Assembly: GCA_949128115.1 (NCBI GenBank)
Contig: OX421966.1
Location: forward strand, 55,983,416 to 56,047,415
Direction of reading: 5' to 3'
DNA from: Anaspis maculata
Taxonomy: Eukaryota; Arthropoda; Insecta; Coleoptera; Scraptiidae
Length of the DNA: 64,000 nt
Position numbers and translations under genes: made by a program. A model generated the notes under the pieces. The model saw nothing but the letters and a program-made list of their open reading frames with translations, was not told where the DNA came from and searched no databases. Positions 32,301-45,100 of this stretch are shown in pieces; the stretch's first letter is position 1; the number at the start of each line of letters is the position of its first letter.

Positions 32301-35300
32301 GAATGAAAATGCCCACTGCCAAGAGGCCACACCCTTACTCTAACAAAAAAAACAACGTGAAACTGATTATAAGTAAGTAAAATGACGGTTTCGTTGAAAT
32401 TCGCACCGGTAGATGTGAGATGTCGCGTTTCTGGCCGATCCAGTAACAACAGCCCCCATCCCCTAAACGCCTTTTCATTGAAATACTAATGCTGTTAGGT
32501 AATGGTGTCACTGGAAAAAATTATGCCTAATTAGCGCGGCGACACTAGTGAAAATGGAATGATAATGGTCACTGTCTAGAGGCCACACCCATTCATCTCC
32601 TGATGCTCATCTTTGAGTAGTGAGCACTACGTATTCTAGCTTAGACTAAAACAGAAAGCAGGTATGAAGATGAAGATGCATACAGGAAATGGACAAGTCT
32701 CATGTGGAGAAAATAATCGAAAAATCTTTCAACATTTTGCACTAGCGCCCGTGTCTTGTCTCGTGCGATGACGGTGACAAATGTCTCATTATACATAGCA
32801 CATCATGTAGACGCCATCGTCATCCAAAAACGTTAGCATCGTACTTTTCGCACCAACACACCACTTTTTTCATAGCTTACTTTCATGAAAAAAGCCGTGA
32901 AACAGATTATAAGTAAGTAGAACGACGCTTTCGTTGAAATAGCTTTCGCACCGGTAGATGCAGGACGTTACATTCCCTGTAATTTGCATTAATATTACAT
33001 CTAACGCCTATTCTTTGAAATGCTAATGCTGTTAGGTACTGGTGGCCACTGGAGGAAATGATGCTCAAGTGCGGCGGTACTGAAGAAAATGGAATGGAAA
33101 TGTCCATTGACAAGAGGTCGCACCGCACCCCCCTTATTTTCTGATGCTCATCACTGAGTAGTGAGTATTTCCTATTCTACCTTATACTAAAACAGCAAAA
33201 AGGTATGAAGAGGAAGATACATACAGAAAATGGACGAATCTCATGTGGAGAAAATCATCGAAAAAATCTTCCAACATATTGCACTAGCGCGCGTATCTTG
33301 TCTCGTGCGATGACGGTGACAAATGTCACATTATACATAGCACATCATGTAGATGCCATCGTCATCCAAAAACGTTAGCATCGTACTTTTTGCACCAACA
33401 CAACACTTTTTCCATAGCTTACTCTCATGAAAAAAGCCGTGAAATTGATTATAAGTAAGTAGAATGACGCTTTCGTTGAAATAGCTTCCGCACCGGTAGA
33501 TGCAGGACGTTGCGTTTCCAGTAATTTGCATTAATATAACCTCTAGCCCTTACAACAACACCCCGCATCCCGTAAACGCCTATTCTTCGAAATGCTAATG
33601 CTGTTAGGTAGTGGTGGCCACTGGAGGAAAACATTTCCAAATGCAGCGGTACTTGAGAAAATGGAATGAAACTGCTCACTGCCATGAGGCCACACCCCCT
33701 GATCTTCTGACGCTTGGTAGTGAGTACTACCAACTCTAGTTTATACTAAAACCCCAAGCAGGTATGAAGAAGAAGGAAAGGAAACGGGCAAGTTTCATGT
33801 GGAGAAAATCATTGAGAAAATCTTTCAACCCATGGCACACACGCTTATGTCTTGCCTCGTGCGATGACGGTGACGACGTTAGCATCGTACCTTTCGTACC
33901 AACACAACACTTTTTCATAGCCTAATCTAATGAACAAAGTCGTGAAACTGATTTCAAATAAGTAGTAAATGACAGTTTCGTGCCATAGCGTTCCGGTAGA
34001 TGCGAGACGTTCGCGTTTCTTGCCGATCCAGTAATTTGTATTAGAATCACCTCTAGCCCTAACAACAGCACCCCGCATCCCGTAAACGCCTATTCCTCGA
34101 AATGCCAATGCTGTTAGGTAGTGGTGGCCACTGGAGGAAATAATGCTAAAGTGCGGCGGTACTAAAGAAAATGGAATGAAAAAGTCCACTGCCAAAAGGC
34201 CACACCCTTACTTTAACAAAAAAAAGCTTGAATCTGATTATGAGTTAGTAAAATGACGTTTTCGTTTAAAATAGGTTTCGCATTGGTGGATGCGAGAGGC
34301 CGCGTTTTAGCACTAACAACGGCCTCCGCATCCTAAACTCCTGAACGTTTATTCTTCGCAATGAAATTGCACGAAGAGTAACTTCAACATTCTTTTTGAA
34401 CAAGGCTACCTACTTCACGGAATGTTTCGACAGAGATGTAATGGACAGGGAGCTGGTGCCTAAAAACTCACGTCATAAGGTACATTATTTTAACCCTGTA
34501 GGTCCAATGTGCGTTGATAAGGTTGTTAAAAATTTCTTTGTCTTACATGTTAGACCGGGGGCTTTAGGCTGGTATAGGCTTGTCAATTTTCGAAAAATGT
34601 CAAAAATTTATGTCATAAGGTACATGAATAAAACCAACGGGCTTTTATGTGGTAACATCCCCTTAATCAAAAATCGGGTCATAAGACAAAATTTTTGGGG
34701 GCTCTCGGCCCATAAGACAAGTTTGAAATTTTCAAAAAGGGCCAAAATTCATCTCCTCCTGGAGACTTCTCCTTTAACATAATTTCAGGAATGAAAAACG
34801 ATTCTTACATGATTTTTCACGTAGGTTTCGAATCTGTCTACAAAATTTTTTAATGGTACATCGCTTACAGGGTGCATCATCGAAAACTTTTCCTTAATCG
34901 TACACCCTGTATTTTAACATGGAAATCGATTTCGTCTTGTATCGTGATTACAAATATATTTCACACTTAGTGGGTTAGTCAACAAAACGCCTGTGAAAAA
35001 ATTGATGAATTTTGGTCCTTTTTGAAAATTTCAAACTTGTCTTATGGACCCAAAGCCCCCAAAATTTTTGTCTTACGACCAGATTTTTGACTAAGGGGAT
35101 GTTCCCACACAAAATCCAGTTAGTTTCATTCATGTACCTTATGACAGACATTTTTATGACGGCCATTTTTTTGAAAATTGACAAGCTCATACCAGCCTAG
35201 AGCCCCCGGTCTGACATGTAAGACAAAGCTATTTTTAACAACCTTATCAACGCACATTAGACCTACAGGGTTAAAATCATGTACCTTGTGACGTGAGTTT

Positions 35301-36894
35301 TGAGGCACCAGCTCCTTGTCCATAACAAAAAACTGGGTTTTCTACAGTTCAGGTCATGGTCATAATAATTATTACTATCATTATATTATTATTGAATCTA
35401 GACAAAAACCTACCTGTAGTAGAAATGGCCCCAACGTTATCGTCGGCATAGGTCCCACTGCCTATCATACAGGTGTCGCTGCTGCGTCCCACCATTTTTC
35501 CATTTATTCCACCGGTAGAGGTCGCCGCTGCCAAACGTCCGTTTGAGTCTATGGCCACGGCGCCGACAGTTCCGACATCTCCGGGATTCTGGCGGAAAAA
35601 CAACAAATTTGCAGCACGCACGTGTGTACCAAGCTGTAAGCCAATCAGAAGGCGACACCTCATGTTTAACAGATATTATCCAGTAACAGTAAAAGGGTCC
35701 TTGCATGCATTTCCTTTTTAGAACATTACTTCAGAATATAATCAAAAACGTTGTTCACAATAATCCGACGAAAAAATTGTTTTAAAAAATTTATCAATTT
35801 TTCAATAATTAATGAAAATCGAAGTTTGAACAATAATTTTTGCGCGCCAAAAACACGGGTGGTTCTTCCGTACTGGCTATACTGACGTGCCGAGCTTCGC
35901 TTTAAACCGGCATCCAACCTTAGTGACATTTCCTATTTCCGTCCTGGCTTCTCCAGTTTTCTTGAACTGTTCCAAGGCCTCCTGCGCGTACTTGGTCACC
36001 AAGCTACCTGGCGCGACAGTTGGCACACCTTGTTCTCGGGCGAACCGGTTGGCACCCTGTCCAGCCAGCAGCAAATGCGGCGTTTTTTCCATCACCAACC
36101 TCGCAAGGCTGCCAACGGTACCGGCGTTATTGCGTTAAATTTTCAATAAATAATAGTAAACCAACCTGATTGGATAAGCTATGTCTTTGACGACAGTCAC
36201 AGCACCGGCGCTCAAATCGGCGCCCACCATGATGCTAGCATCCATTTCAACTTCGCCGTCCAGATTCAGTACAGAACCGTATCCTAAAATTTGTGTTCAC
36301 CTTTAAAAATACCTCGAAAAATACTTAGAGGATATTATTCATGTCATTTATTTTGGCTTGAAGTGGCCTCTTAAGCTCGACAAGCGTTGAAGACGCGGCT
36401 TTAAAAGCACTTCCAAGCTAAAAGCGACATCTTAGGTGCTTTCCTTTTACAACCCAAACTAAGTATTCTGACCGATTCTGACCAAGTTGTTAGTGGTATC
36501 TCACTTTCACGCATGTGATTTCTCACTTTTTCTCTCTCAAACTTAGATCAGATCAGTGAGTTTTGTGGTAAAAGGAAAGCACCTAATGAATATGGGTTCT
36601 TGAAAAATTCCTGGTTTTGCAACTTGACAAAAATTAATAAAGTAACCAAGTCGACAAAAATCACGTTACTGAAAGAGTTTAGAGATAGGTACGAAAAATA
36701 AAAATACCACAGTTGAACTGGTCGTCATCCTCCATGGATTTCACGGCCGCCTCGACAGCATCTACGACACTTCCGCCGTTTTTCAAAATGTCATATCCGA
36801 CATTGGCGGCTAGTTTTACACCCTTGATTTTGCCTTCGACTCTAGATTCAGGTATTTTGCCGGCCCCGCCATGCACCAAGACTATTGGTTCCAT
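29331..36894 (-). CDS. ASRGL1: Isoaspartyl peptidase / L-asparaginase (ASRGL1 type)
   Basis: This Ntn-hydrolase removes isoaspartyl residues from peptides and hydrolyses asparagine; it matures by autocleavage before a threonine. Six exons read leftward: 36894-36708, 36283-36166, 36108-35919, 35588-35414, 30004-29873 and 29467-29331. All phases match and give 312 residues, against 308 in human. Recognised blocks are [69 protein letters not shown] (nucleophile about Thr172, so the cleavage site is Gly-Thr), [30 protein letters not shown] and the C-terminal strand [10 protein letters not shown]. Nothing essential is missing. The intron between exons 4 and 5 is 5.4 kb and carries a repeat array and a palindrome; a MITE sits in intron 1. 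Confidence 0.96.
30083..34370. mobile_element. Degenerate tandem array with inverted ends (expanded TIR element)
   Basis: About eight to nine units, the longest near 570-590 bases and others shortened by deletion. The landmark CACTGCCAAGAGGCCAC (with variants) falls at about 30330, 30917, 31391, 31755, 32314, 32568, 33100, 33675 and 34182. Other unit landmarks are CTGTTAGGTAGTGGTGGCC, GCACCCCGCATCCCGTAAAC, GAAATGGACAAGTCTCATG and ACCAACACAACAC. The left end (30083-30220) is inverted relative to the units: GTGTTGTGTTGGTAC at 30111 and TACGATGCTAACGTC at 30132 are reverse complements of sequences at 33877-33915. It lies wholly inside an ASRGL1 intron and has no long open frame. Confidence 0.75.
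34435..35330. mobile_element. 0.9-kb palindrome with about 330-bp arms
   Basis: Left arm 34435-34765 and right arm 34990-35325 are reverse complements at high identity. They share GGAGCTGGTGCCT, CCAATGTGCGTTGATAAGG, GGTATAGGCTTGTCAATTTT and their complements. The 225-bp centre contains TACAGGGTG at 34866 and CACCCTGTA at about 34903. It sits beside the array in the same ASRGL1 intron. The similar peptides from the two arms are a consequence of symmetry. Confidence 0.85.
36433..36585. mobile_element. 153-bp MITE bounded by TA, copy in ASRGL1 intron 1
   Basis: Ends TAGGTGCTTTCCTTTTAC and GTAAAAGGAAAGCACCTA are perfect 18-bp inverted repeats with TA at the outer edge. A diverged relative, with ends TAGCTGCGTTCCTTTTA and TAAAAGGAATACAGCTA, is at 48142-48285. 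The TA borders suggest mobilisation by a Tc1/mariner-type transposase. Confidence 0.85.
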
Positions 36895-38976
36895 TTTACT
36901 GTTGCAGCTGTTGGAACGAAATGGTTTGTTTTAAAATTTAAACTCATATTATTCTCGAGTAGGTAGGTACTATTTTAAAGTTTCAATAAGACGATAAGAA
37001 ACTAAAGATAAAACCGACCTATTCAGAACAAATGCACTGGAGATTATACAATAAGTAAATAGGAAATATCCCATTGTTGCTCTTTGCTCAGCGAATGATA
37101 AGTTGAATAAGAAACTCGAAAAACTGGAAATGTAAACTCTGCCTACCTCATTTTATAATGATATAATCGTAGAGTGAATGACCCCCGCTTCTTGAATAAG
37201 GGTATGAATCGGAATGATTGGAATTTCAAATACAATAGAACACCGTTGACAGTATAAAACGTCATTCAAAAAAGCGTGGAAAGGTATTTAATTTTTCGCG
37301 GCGGTCATCTTGACAGAAATTAAATTCCTAGATGAGTAGGTAATGAATCTATGGGTAATAATGATAGGCTGTAGTGAATAGGGGAATAAAGTCACGGTAA
37401 TAGCTAGACCAATTTTCAATTTTCTTTTAATAATTAATTTTATTTATTATAATTATTCTCTCTATTCTTTTTGCCATCATTTTTTCGTTGAAATAATAAA
37501 CAGCATTCAGCATTCTCAATTTTACTATTATAGGACCACAGAGTAGTATAGGACTAAGTACGACACAATCCACTTCTTCCAACTCTCCTTCCAACTTATA
37601 CAGGTGTTTCGTAATCACGGTTACAAACTTCTAGGGGAGATTCCACATCAAATGGACTAGGAAAAATATAACTTCGATGTCCTAAAATGCTCCGTTGAAA
37701 AGTTAGAAGTGTTTCAAGTTGAATTTTCAAAATCGATTTTTTGACATAAGTTTTTAACCGTTTAATCGATTTTGTTCAAATTTGAATAAAAGTTTACTAA
37801 AATAGGTCTCTGTCGAAAAATTGTAACGTACTTGGAAAAAATATCGGGGCAGATAACGGGGGGTGTCCTCCTTTCCCCCTCGCTATTTTTCACCCCTAAT
37901 TATTTTTGGGAATGAATCAAATTCTTGCATTTTACGTTCCAATTTGGAGAAAAAAATTACTTCTGGAAAATTTTGATTGAAGGCTTTATTTTCGAGGTGT
38001 CTGGGTATTGGACTTTGGAAAACATCTCAAAATAGTCACTTCCCAGAGCCCAAATTGTTTTTTTTTCTGAAAACTCTTCGTTTCTTAGCAAAAAATGGCA
38101 GTAAATCAACTTAAAACACATAGAAAACTTATTTCAGTCGAGGAATCATGAGTTTTCTTGGATTTTAATTTTTAGGCCTTATTGGGAAGTGGCAATTTCG
38201 AGGCGCAAGTTAAACCAGGCAAGGCGAACATTTTAGACGTTTATTTACAATCTTTGCAAAATTGCACTTTTCGTTCTGGGCATTTTTAAATTTTGAGATT
38301 TTCCCGAAATGAAGATTTTTATGGATATAAAACTGAATTGCCTCAAAATTTGAAAACAGCTATTGCATATTGAGTTACACAACTTTTTTTTTGCATTTTT
38401 CTGACACTCTTGAAGCATGCCCCTGAACTGCTCTGGACTTTTTTACAATGAGTTTGAAACACCCTGTATTCTGTATTTAAAATAAAGCTTATAAAACAAT
38501 AAGGTTATGTATGATGATTTACAGTGCCACGTGCTCCACCTGCTGCTGGTACTCTAAAATGCAAAATGCAAAATTGCAGCTTTCATTTTGTTTCACTCTG
38601 TACCTAAAGTATATTCCACCAATGGTTACAAAGTTAGAATCGAAAAAAAGACTAGAAGTATTGTATGTTTCATAGAATTTTCAGCCAACTAGTAATACTA
38701 GTATCGGGAACCGAGACTTTTTCACAGTGTAGCATTATGGTATGTGAAAATATTGTTCACTTACCACTTTTGAAAGTATAATAAAACGAAAAGCACTATT
38801 TTTAAATACAGAAAACGGGGCAAATAGGTATACGTACTAGTAGGCTTGGGTTCTTCGGTATAGAGGGGTAGAGGGGTGAACGTTGAGAGGTCATATTGTG
38901 CGCCAGGGGCGGACCGGCCATTATCGCATAATTGTCGAAAATCCAGATCTCTTTTCTACTTGTTGAATTTACTTTT

Positions 38977-39147
38977 AAGGCGCGTTCAGTCAGCTTATTT
39001 AGCAGCAAGTTTTAATTTTAGTCGCAAGCGCAGCGACGCCCATTGGCTGTTACGAACCAGCCTACTCAGAACAGCCAATAAAAAGCGATGCAGCGCTTAC
39101 GGCTAAAATTAAAACTTGCGGGTAAATAAGCTGACTGAACGCACCTT
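38977..39147. mobile_element. 171-bp MITE with about 45-bp terminal inverted repeats
   Basis: 38977-39021 and 39103-39147 are near-perfect reverse complements. The ends contain CGTTCAGTCAGCTTATTTA and TAAATAAGCTGACTGAACG, followed inward by CAAGTTTTAATTTTAG and its complement. It is non-coding. Confidence 0.9.
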
Positions 39148-39699
39148 TTTCAGTTCTCAACATAAACTGCTCAATAATGAGAGTGTTACAAGGCAAAGAT
39201 TTACCCAATTTTGAACCGCTATAAACTTTTGATTGTCACAAATGATTTTAATTCTGTTTCACCTGCTGGATATTGTCCAGTCTTTTGGCTATCTTTTTTG
39301 TTCATATAAAAGCCACAGAGCTTTTTGTAAATTTTTCACAGGATGGTGGACAGAGCAGTGCAAAACTGAGGAAAGTTCAACATATACCCCCCGTTTTTGG
39401 GATTTTTTTTATCTACTTCCCACTACTAAAAGCAGCACTTCTTACCGCTATAGCTTATCCGGTTAAGAGGATTAGATTACACTTTGCCTATGAGGACGTG
39501 TTAAAAAGACCAAAAAATCTAGCTCCTGATCCCGTGATCCCGTCAGGGGTGTTATTTAAATAGCTCTGCAAAGAAACAATACCAAGGTTCAAAAAAATAT
39601 GTAAAAAATAAGTGTTACTCCGAAAAATAAACATAACATAAAAAGAATAAAAAAATAAATAAAAATCAATATTTTGCCGGCCCCTTTTAGCTCGCATTA

Positions 39700-40215
39700 A
39701 AGCCAAGAATCGTCTAGGCATGCTCTCCACTCTCCACCAAACCGCGAATAAACCCCTGGAGAAAAGCTGCGCCAACTATCTTCCCAAACGACATTTATCA
39801 AATCGCTCAAATTTTCCAGTCTCCCTTCCCATTCTTTCACTTTAACTTTACTCCAGGCATGCTCAATTGGATTTATATCCGGAGGCAAGGATGCATGGCC
39901 AATCCATTCTGTCGATAGTGTGGTGCCTCAATAAATCAGTGACGATTTGAGCGTGATGAGGATCGACGAGCATAGTCGATTGTCGTCAACCAAGATGAAA
40001 TAAATCATCACCGAAATTTTGAGCATGAGGCACCACACATCTCTAATACACAAATCCCTGTATCGTTTATTACCATACATGCTCTCTCCTCTTTGTGTCA
40101 CCAATTCAGTCCTTCCAGTAATGCTTATTCTACCCAAAACAATCATACTTGCCCCACCTGCCCCTCCAAAAGCTACCCTTGCCTCTATGTGCTCTTCCAC
40201 AAACCTTTAATTCCT
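39700..40215 (-). pseudogene. Tc1/mariner-type transposase remnant
   Basis: Two broken minus-strand frames carry typical parts of a Tc1-like DDE transposase. 40200-39928 reads GGASMIVLGRISITGRTELV and FILVDDNR, the strand around the second catalytic Asp. 39888-39697 reads PPDINPIEHAWSKVK, the motif with the third acidic residue. Stops and a frame change separate the two, and the N-terminal DNA-binding part is missing, so the copy is dead. No flanking TIRs were identified. Confidence 0.8.
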
Positions 40216-40379
40216 CCCTCACCATACAAGAACGCGTCCATATCCGATCTCAACAAATTGAATGTACTTTCAACCGAAAACAAGCACCTATTTCCACTCT
40301 GCTATCTCCAGTTTTGGTGGTCTTGGGTGAATTTTTGCCTCTTAATACTTTCATTTTGAGCAGTTAGAAGCCAAATAAG

Positions 40380-40747
40380 AATAACTAGACAAGGATAAGT
40401 TTCAAGTTTCATGACAATCGTTCTACTAATAAGAGATTTCAATATGGCAGCCAAGATAGCGGCGGAATTATGAAAGCCAATCTGCCTATTTGGTCCTTGA
40501 GGACCTAAGCTATCCATCGGATGAAGTTCCATTTTTAAGGGCTGTAGCTTTATTTCCCGAAGAGAAGTTCAACTTCTTCGAAGTGCACAGGAGATCTCTG
40601 TTTTTTGATAATAATGATAACGATGTATGGATAACAAAAATAGTGCCCATTGGCCACCCTTGGGGACATCAGCTATCCATCGGAAAAAGTTCCAAGGCTC
40701 TTGCTTCAATTCTCGAGAAGGGAGTACAGCATCCTAGTTTCTACACG

Positions 40748-40782
<35 letters not shown>

Positions 40783-40800
40783 GAACCGGCCACATAAGCG
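40380..40800 (+). repeat. Dispersed repeat related to the 3-kb array, with (CAGA)n
   Basis: 40395-40470 (TAAGAGATTTCAATATGGC...GCCAAGAT) matches 3050-3115. The stretch runs on to a (GACA)n tract at 40747-40782, comparable in position to the GGAC tract after the array at 4267. Confidence 0.7.
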
Positions 40801-41069
40801 TCATTCTGTTACTTAAATAGAATGTTTTCCAACTGATTTCGACCTCCTGAACACGAATATCAGGTTAATTTTTGAATCGGAACAATTTTTTTTAATCGAA
40901 AAACCGAAAAAATGGTAGTCTGTCACATGATTTTCAGTGATGCCTACCTACTTTTTTTTGTTATTGAGCGAACATGTTTCATAGTTTGAGTGCCATTATC
41001 CTTCAGGTACCTAGTAATGCCTATTTCAAAATGTTAAATAGTGTTGATGGCACGTCTGATTTTAAATTT

Positions 41070-41860
41070 GTAGGGACGCGTATATGCGCCGACCCGTAGT
41101 TTTGCGGTCGTTTTCAAAAATTCATAACAATTGACCCGAAGGTCGTATCGAAGTGGAGTTTTTGTCAAAAGAAAGTTCAAATTGTCCTCCAAATATAATC
41201 CCGTACATGTAGTGATGTATCTTCATAAAAACATGTAGCTACCCACCCGCATATCGTAACTTTCAACATCTAACTGCGAATTCCAGCACTTGATCGACGA
41301 AGCCGCCTTACACCAAAATGTTATTATTGTATATGTTTATGATTATTTTGGAAAGATTTTTTTTGGTTCGCGTACCAAGGCCATGAGCTACCCATTCAAG
41401 TTGAAATATTTTCTGTGTTGGATTCCGTTTTGTTCGGAGAAAAGGATATCAAGCACCAGCAAGCAACGAATAATCTTTTGCGACCGAGCCGTAGCTTCGG
41501 AGTCATTTTCAAAAATTCATAACTATTGACTGGTACCTCGCACCGATGTGGAATTTTCATTAAAATGAAGTTCAAATTCTTTTCTTAATATAACTCCGCA
41601 TATGTATTATTGTAAAATGATATGAACGGGTACTTGATCGCATGTGATAACTTTCGAGATCAGGTCGGCTCTGAAATGCAGCATTCAACGGCGATGCCGC
41701 GTCACACTAATTTTTCTTAGTTCAGGATACAAGGTCATGAGCTACCCATTGGAGTGAAATTTTTTTGCAAAAACCTTTTCGTCTAGGACTAGATGCTGTG
41801 ACAGACGGACGGACAAAGCGAGGACAAAAGCGCCTTCCCGTTTGGAGAAGTGCGCTAAAA
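41070..41860 (+). repeat. Two diverged direct copies of a ~400-bp unit with GTGCGCTAAAAA end
   Basis: TTTTCAAAAATTCATAAC recurs at about 41111 and 41508, with parallel downstream order (AAGTTCAAATT, CATGTAG or CATATGT, ACTTGATCG). The second copy ends GACGGACGGACAAAGCG, then AAGCGCCTT and GTGCGCTAAAAA, the same end found at about 4375. Confidence 0.6.
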
Positions 41861-41914
41861 ATTAGGAATGTACAAGGTACAAAAGAGCCTTATTATTAAC
41901 TTGATAATATACTT

Positions 41915-41920
41915 TTTATT
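41915..41920 (-). terminator. Possible Sec31 polyadenylation signal
   Basis: AATAAA on the minus strand, about 220 bases past the Sec31 stop codon. Confidence 0.5.
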
Positions 41921-42137
41921 ATTCATTTATAATCATTATAAGAAAAGCGCTTAACGAAAATACGTAGCTAGCTACATTATACTGCTTACTATATACCGTA
42001 CAGCTAAAAAATAAAATATCCATAACAACAAAACACGGAAGGGAGTCATGTGTGTGTTGAGGGAGGCTGGGGGGCAGGTGCGGGGGGAATTAATAAGTGT
42101 TAAAACAAGGACCTAAGGAAAGGGTACAGAGTAAACC

Positions 42138-45100
42138 TTATCTGACGTAAACTTGCAACTGCAACGCGCACTGCAGCAAAACTTTCAGTCCCGGCATAAA
42201 ACTAGCGATCTGGGCGAAATCCGACCCGGACACCAGCTGGGTGTGCAGGGCCAGACCGCCCGTGTAATCGCCGTTTTGGACGAGCTGCACCATCTGGTGG
42301 AGAGAAGTCAGCGTGTTGGGGGACAGCTTCTGCTCCCTCAGGAGGTCGTACAGCGACTCCAATTTTCTGCCCACGTCTTCCAATTTTCGCTTGGTTTGCT
42401 GCAAATTTGCAAAATTTAAATAAAACAACACACTATAATGATCAATAAATCGTACGGGATTGTTGGCAGCACAACTGCACTGAACCTTGAGCTCATCGAA
42501 TACGGTTTGCATGTGGATGTGTTCTTCGGGAATCGGAGCTTTCGGCACGGGCTGCGGCGTTTCCACTCGGGGCGAACCTTGCGGTGGTTGAACTAGTTGT
42601 TGCTGTTGCCCTGAAAATTGTTTGTAGTGTTGTTTATCTTGTTAGTGCAAATACCAGTTTTAAATCAAATTTAAAGATTTGCAGAGGGCGGTCAAGTCGG
42701 AGTTACGATTCAACTGTCAATAATGTCAACGTCAAATCGTCAAAACAGACTTCACACCATACATAGCTCCGACTTTTGCGCCACCTGTCGGCGACGAGGT
42801 GAACAATTTTCAGACAATCGTCCTATTTCATAAATATAGTCAGTTTACCGGGGAAACCAGGAGCAGCATTCGTGGCGTTTTGCTTGAACCCGCCGGGATT
42901 GAAAGTGGTCGGAATCTGTCCGTAGTTGTTGTTCATGGGCGCCGCCGCTGGTGGCGGCTGGTACATCTGAGGAGGACCTGGAAGCGAATTGACGGAGTTG
43001 CCGTAGTTGTTGGGGTCCATGTACCCGTTATTGTTCGGGGTCGGTACCAGCGGAACGCCTCCGGTGGCGTACAGCGGGTGGGTAATCGGCGGCGGAGGAG
43101 TTTCCACTCTCGGCTGTGAAGCAAACCACTTTCATTACAGCAACTTGACTAATGAACAAACAAAAATCAGGAAGAAAAAAGATCTGATAGAAAAAAAAAT
43201 TACGGTTATAAACACGCACAAGAAAAACGGCACGTCACTGGGTTCTGGCGTGTGACATGTGGGATGGTTTTTTAGTGCACTCGTGCAAAAACACATTAAG
43301 ATTTTCAAAAGGACAAACTCTCGAAAGAGGGAATTTCTACCTTGCCGGTTCCATGCTTACTCGCCCACAGCCTCGTTCCGGCATGCACCGCCGACATGTT
43401 AACACATTCACGAGACTTTCGAAAGAATATACAGATAGTACACCATATTTTCATCAAACTTGTATTATACAGAGTATTCACGATCTCTTTGCAATTCAGT
43501 GCTTTTCAAACAGCGAAAGTAAACCGAGTCGGAGGAGGCTGAGCAAAGGCATCATTTTTCAATATCAAAATTTGTACTACTTGTCATCAACTGTCAGATC
43601 TATAAGGACTTGACTTCATATGTTAGTAATCAAACCGCGGTAAGCGAGGTTCACCACGGTAACGGCGCATAACAATCTCTGTCAACGAATCAGATTGCGG
43701 TATTTAGTTAGCTATGGTGGTCCCAGAGCTTACGCCCTCAGCTTGAAATTGAGCCGTAAAACATTTCTTTGATGTTCATGGATGCTCAGGCTCCCCAGGT
43801 TGGTTTCTTTGTGCTCGCGTTGTACTGGGCAAGCATTTCCAAGCACGTTTACACGGGTCACCTGAGATAAGTTTTGACCTCGGTTTTGACGAACCAGTGT
43901 TAGCTGTGACATAGACAGTCGGAATCGCGACACAAGTATTTCGGTATGTCCCAAGTTTTTTGTTCCGTCAGATCAGGTCGAGGCAACAATTTCGTCGGGT
44001 CAGTTCAAAGAAACTTTGGTTTCGTCAGATCAAGTCAGGGTGGTTTCAAGTCCGTCAGTTGTCTGAGTGTCAATCATTATCTTTTTGGCTGGAGCAGGCC
44101 AAAAGGTCGGTGCTTTCGGTGCTTCCTTGGGAGCGACAACGACAACATCGCCTTTTTCAGATTGAAGCGTGGAAAATCGAACTCGCTTCAAGAGGTTAGA
44201 AATATTTTTCCGAACTATCAAATGTCACAAGATATTTTGATTTCTTTGTTTATTGACGAAAATTAAGAATGGGCCTGACAACCTATCAGAAAGGTGGTTT
44301 CAAAGCAACGAGGAGTATTCTACTCGTCGTCATAGCGTTCCTTGATATGATACTCGCTAAGAAAGTACTGTATTGACAAGTCCAATCTGTCGAAAGTAAT
44401 TTGATACATTTGACAGTATTTACCGAGGGAAAGGCAAACCATTGGGGTTGAAATCGTTGTTCGTTGACAGTTGAAGAACATGATACTGTTTTGTCAATAT
44501 CTTCAAAGCTACCAATAAATAGGCCCAATTGCTTTTCAGATTAATAATCATGAAAAATGCCAAACTTTGCCCTAATTTAGCTGATTGTATCTCTCAAGAT
44601 AAGCGAGTAACCCAAGCTCGAGTTTGAAAACCGAACACAGACATACTCTGGTTCGCCAATAGAAACAGTGACTTTTTGGAATTATTACGTGATAACAGAC
44701 TGGGCCCAGCATCGCTTTTTCAATCGACTTTGCTGAGCTGTGTAAACTTGGCTTGCTAAGAGGCGCACCACATTTGGTTGAACCAATCGTAATCGCGCAT
44801 CCCGAAATCACGGGCCGTTCACGCTTTTTTGTTGCTCTTTCTGTTGGTGGGCCAGAGGTTGAGCCCGCGTGAACGTGCTCAAGTAGCGCCGCTAGCAGAA
44901 ATCGCAAATAGACCGCGAACGGTCTACGTCACAGACGCCTTACTTGTGATCGCAAAGGTTTGCTCACGGCCGGCGGATCGTTCCATCCCGGCGGTGCGTC
45001 TTTCGGCGGCGGAAGCAGCGGCTGCCGTTCCAGGGCCGGCTGCGCCATTTCAGGCGGCGGCAGCGGTCCCCCGGCGTTCAGCGGCGTCGGGTTCAAGGAG

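Larger units (their letters stand above)
36895..42137. other. Intergenic region between ASRGL1 and Sec31
   Basis: The ASRGL1 promoter should lie at the left end of this 5.2-kb stretch. The rest is repeats: 37599-38468 is bounded by TACAGGTGTTTCG and GAAACACCCTGTA, followed by a MITE, a transposase remnant and dispersed repeats listed separately. No host gene exon was found. The Sec31 3' UTR occupies the last ~220 bases. Confidence 0.5.

Noticed and set aside
34396..35323. 128- and 65-residue open frames with matching sequence
   Set aside because: Again the arms of a palindrome, with no recognisable protein family.
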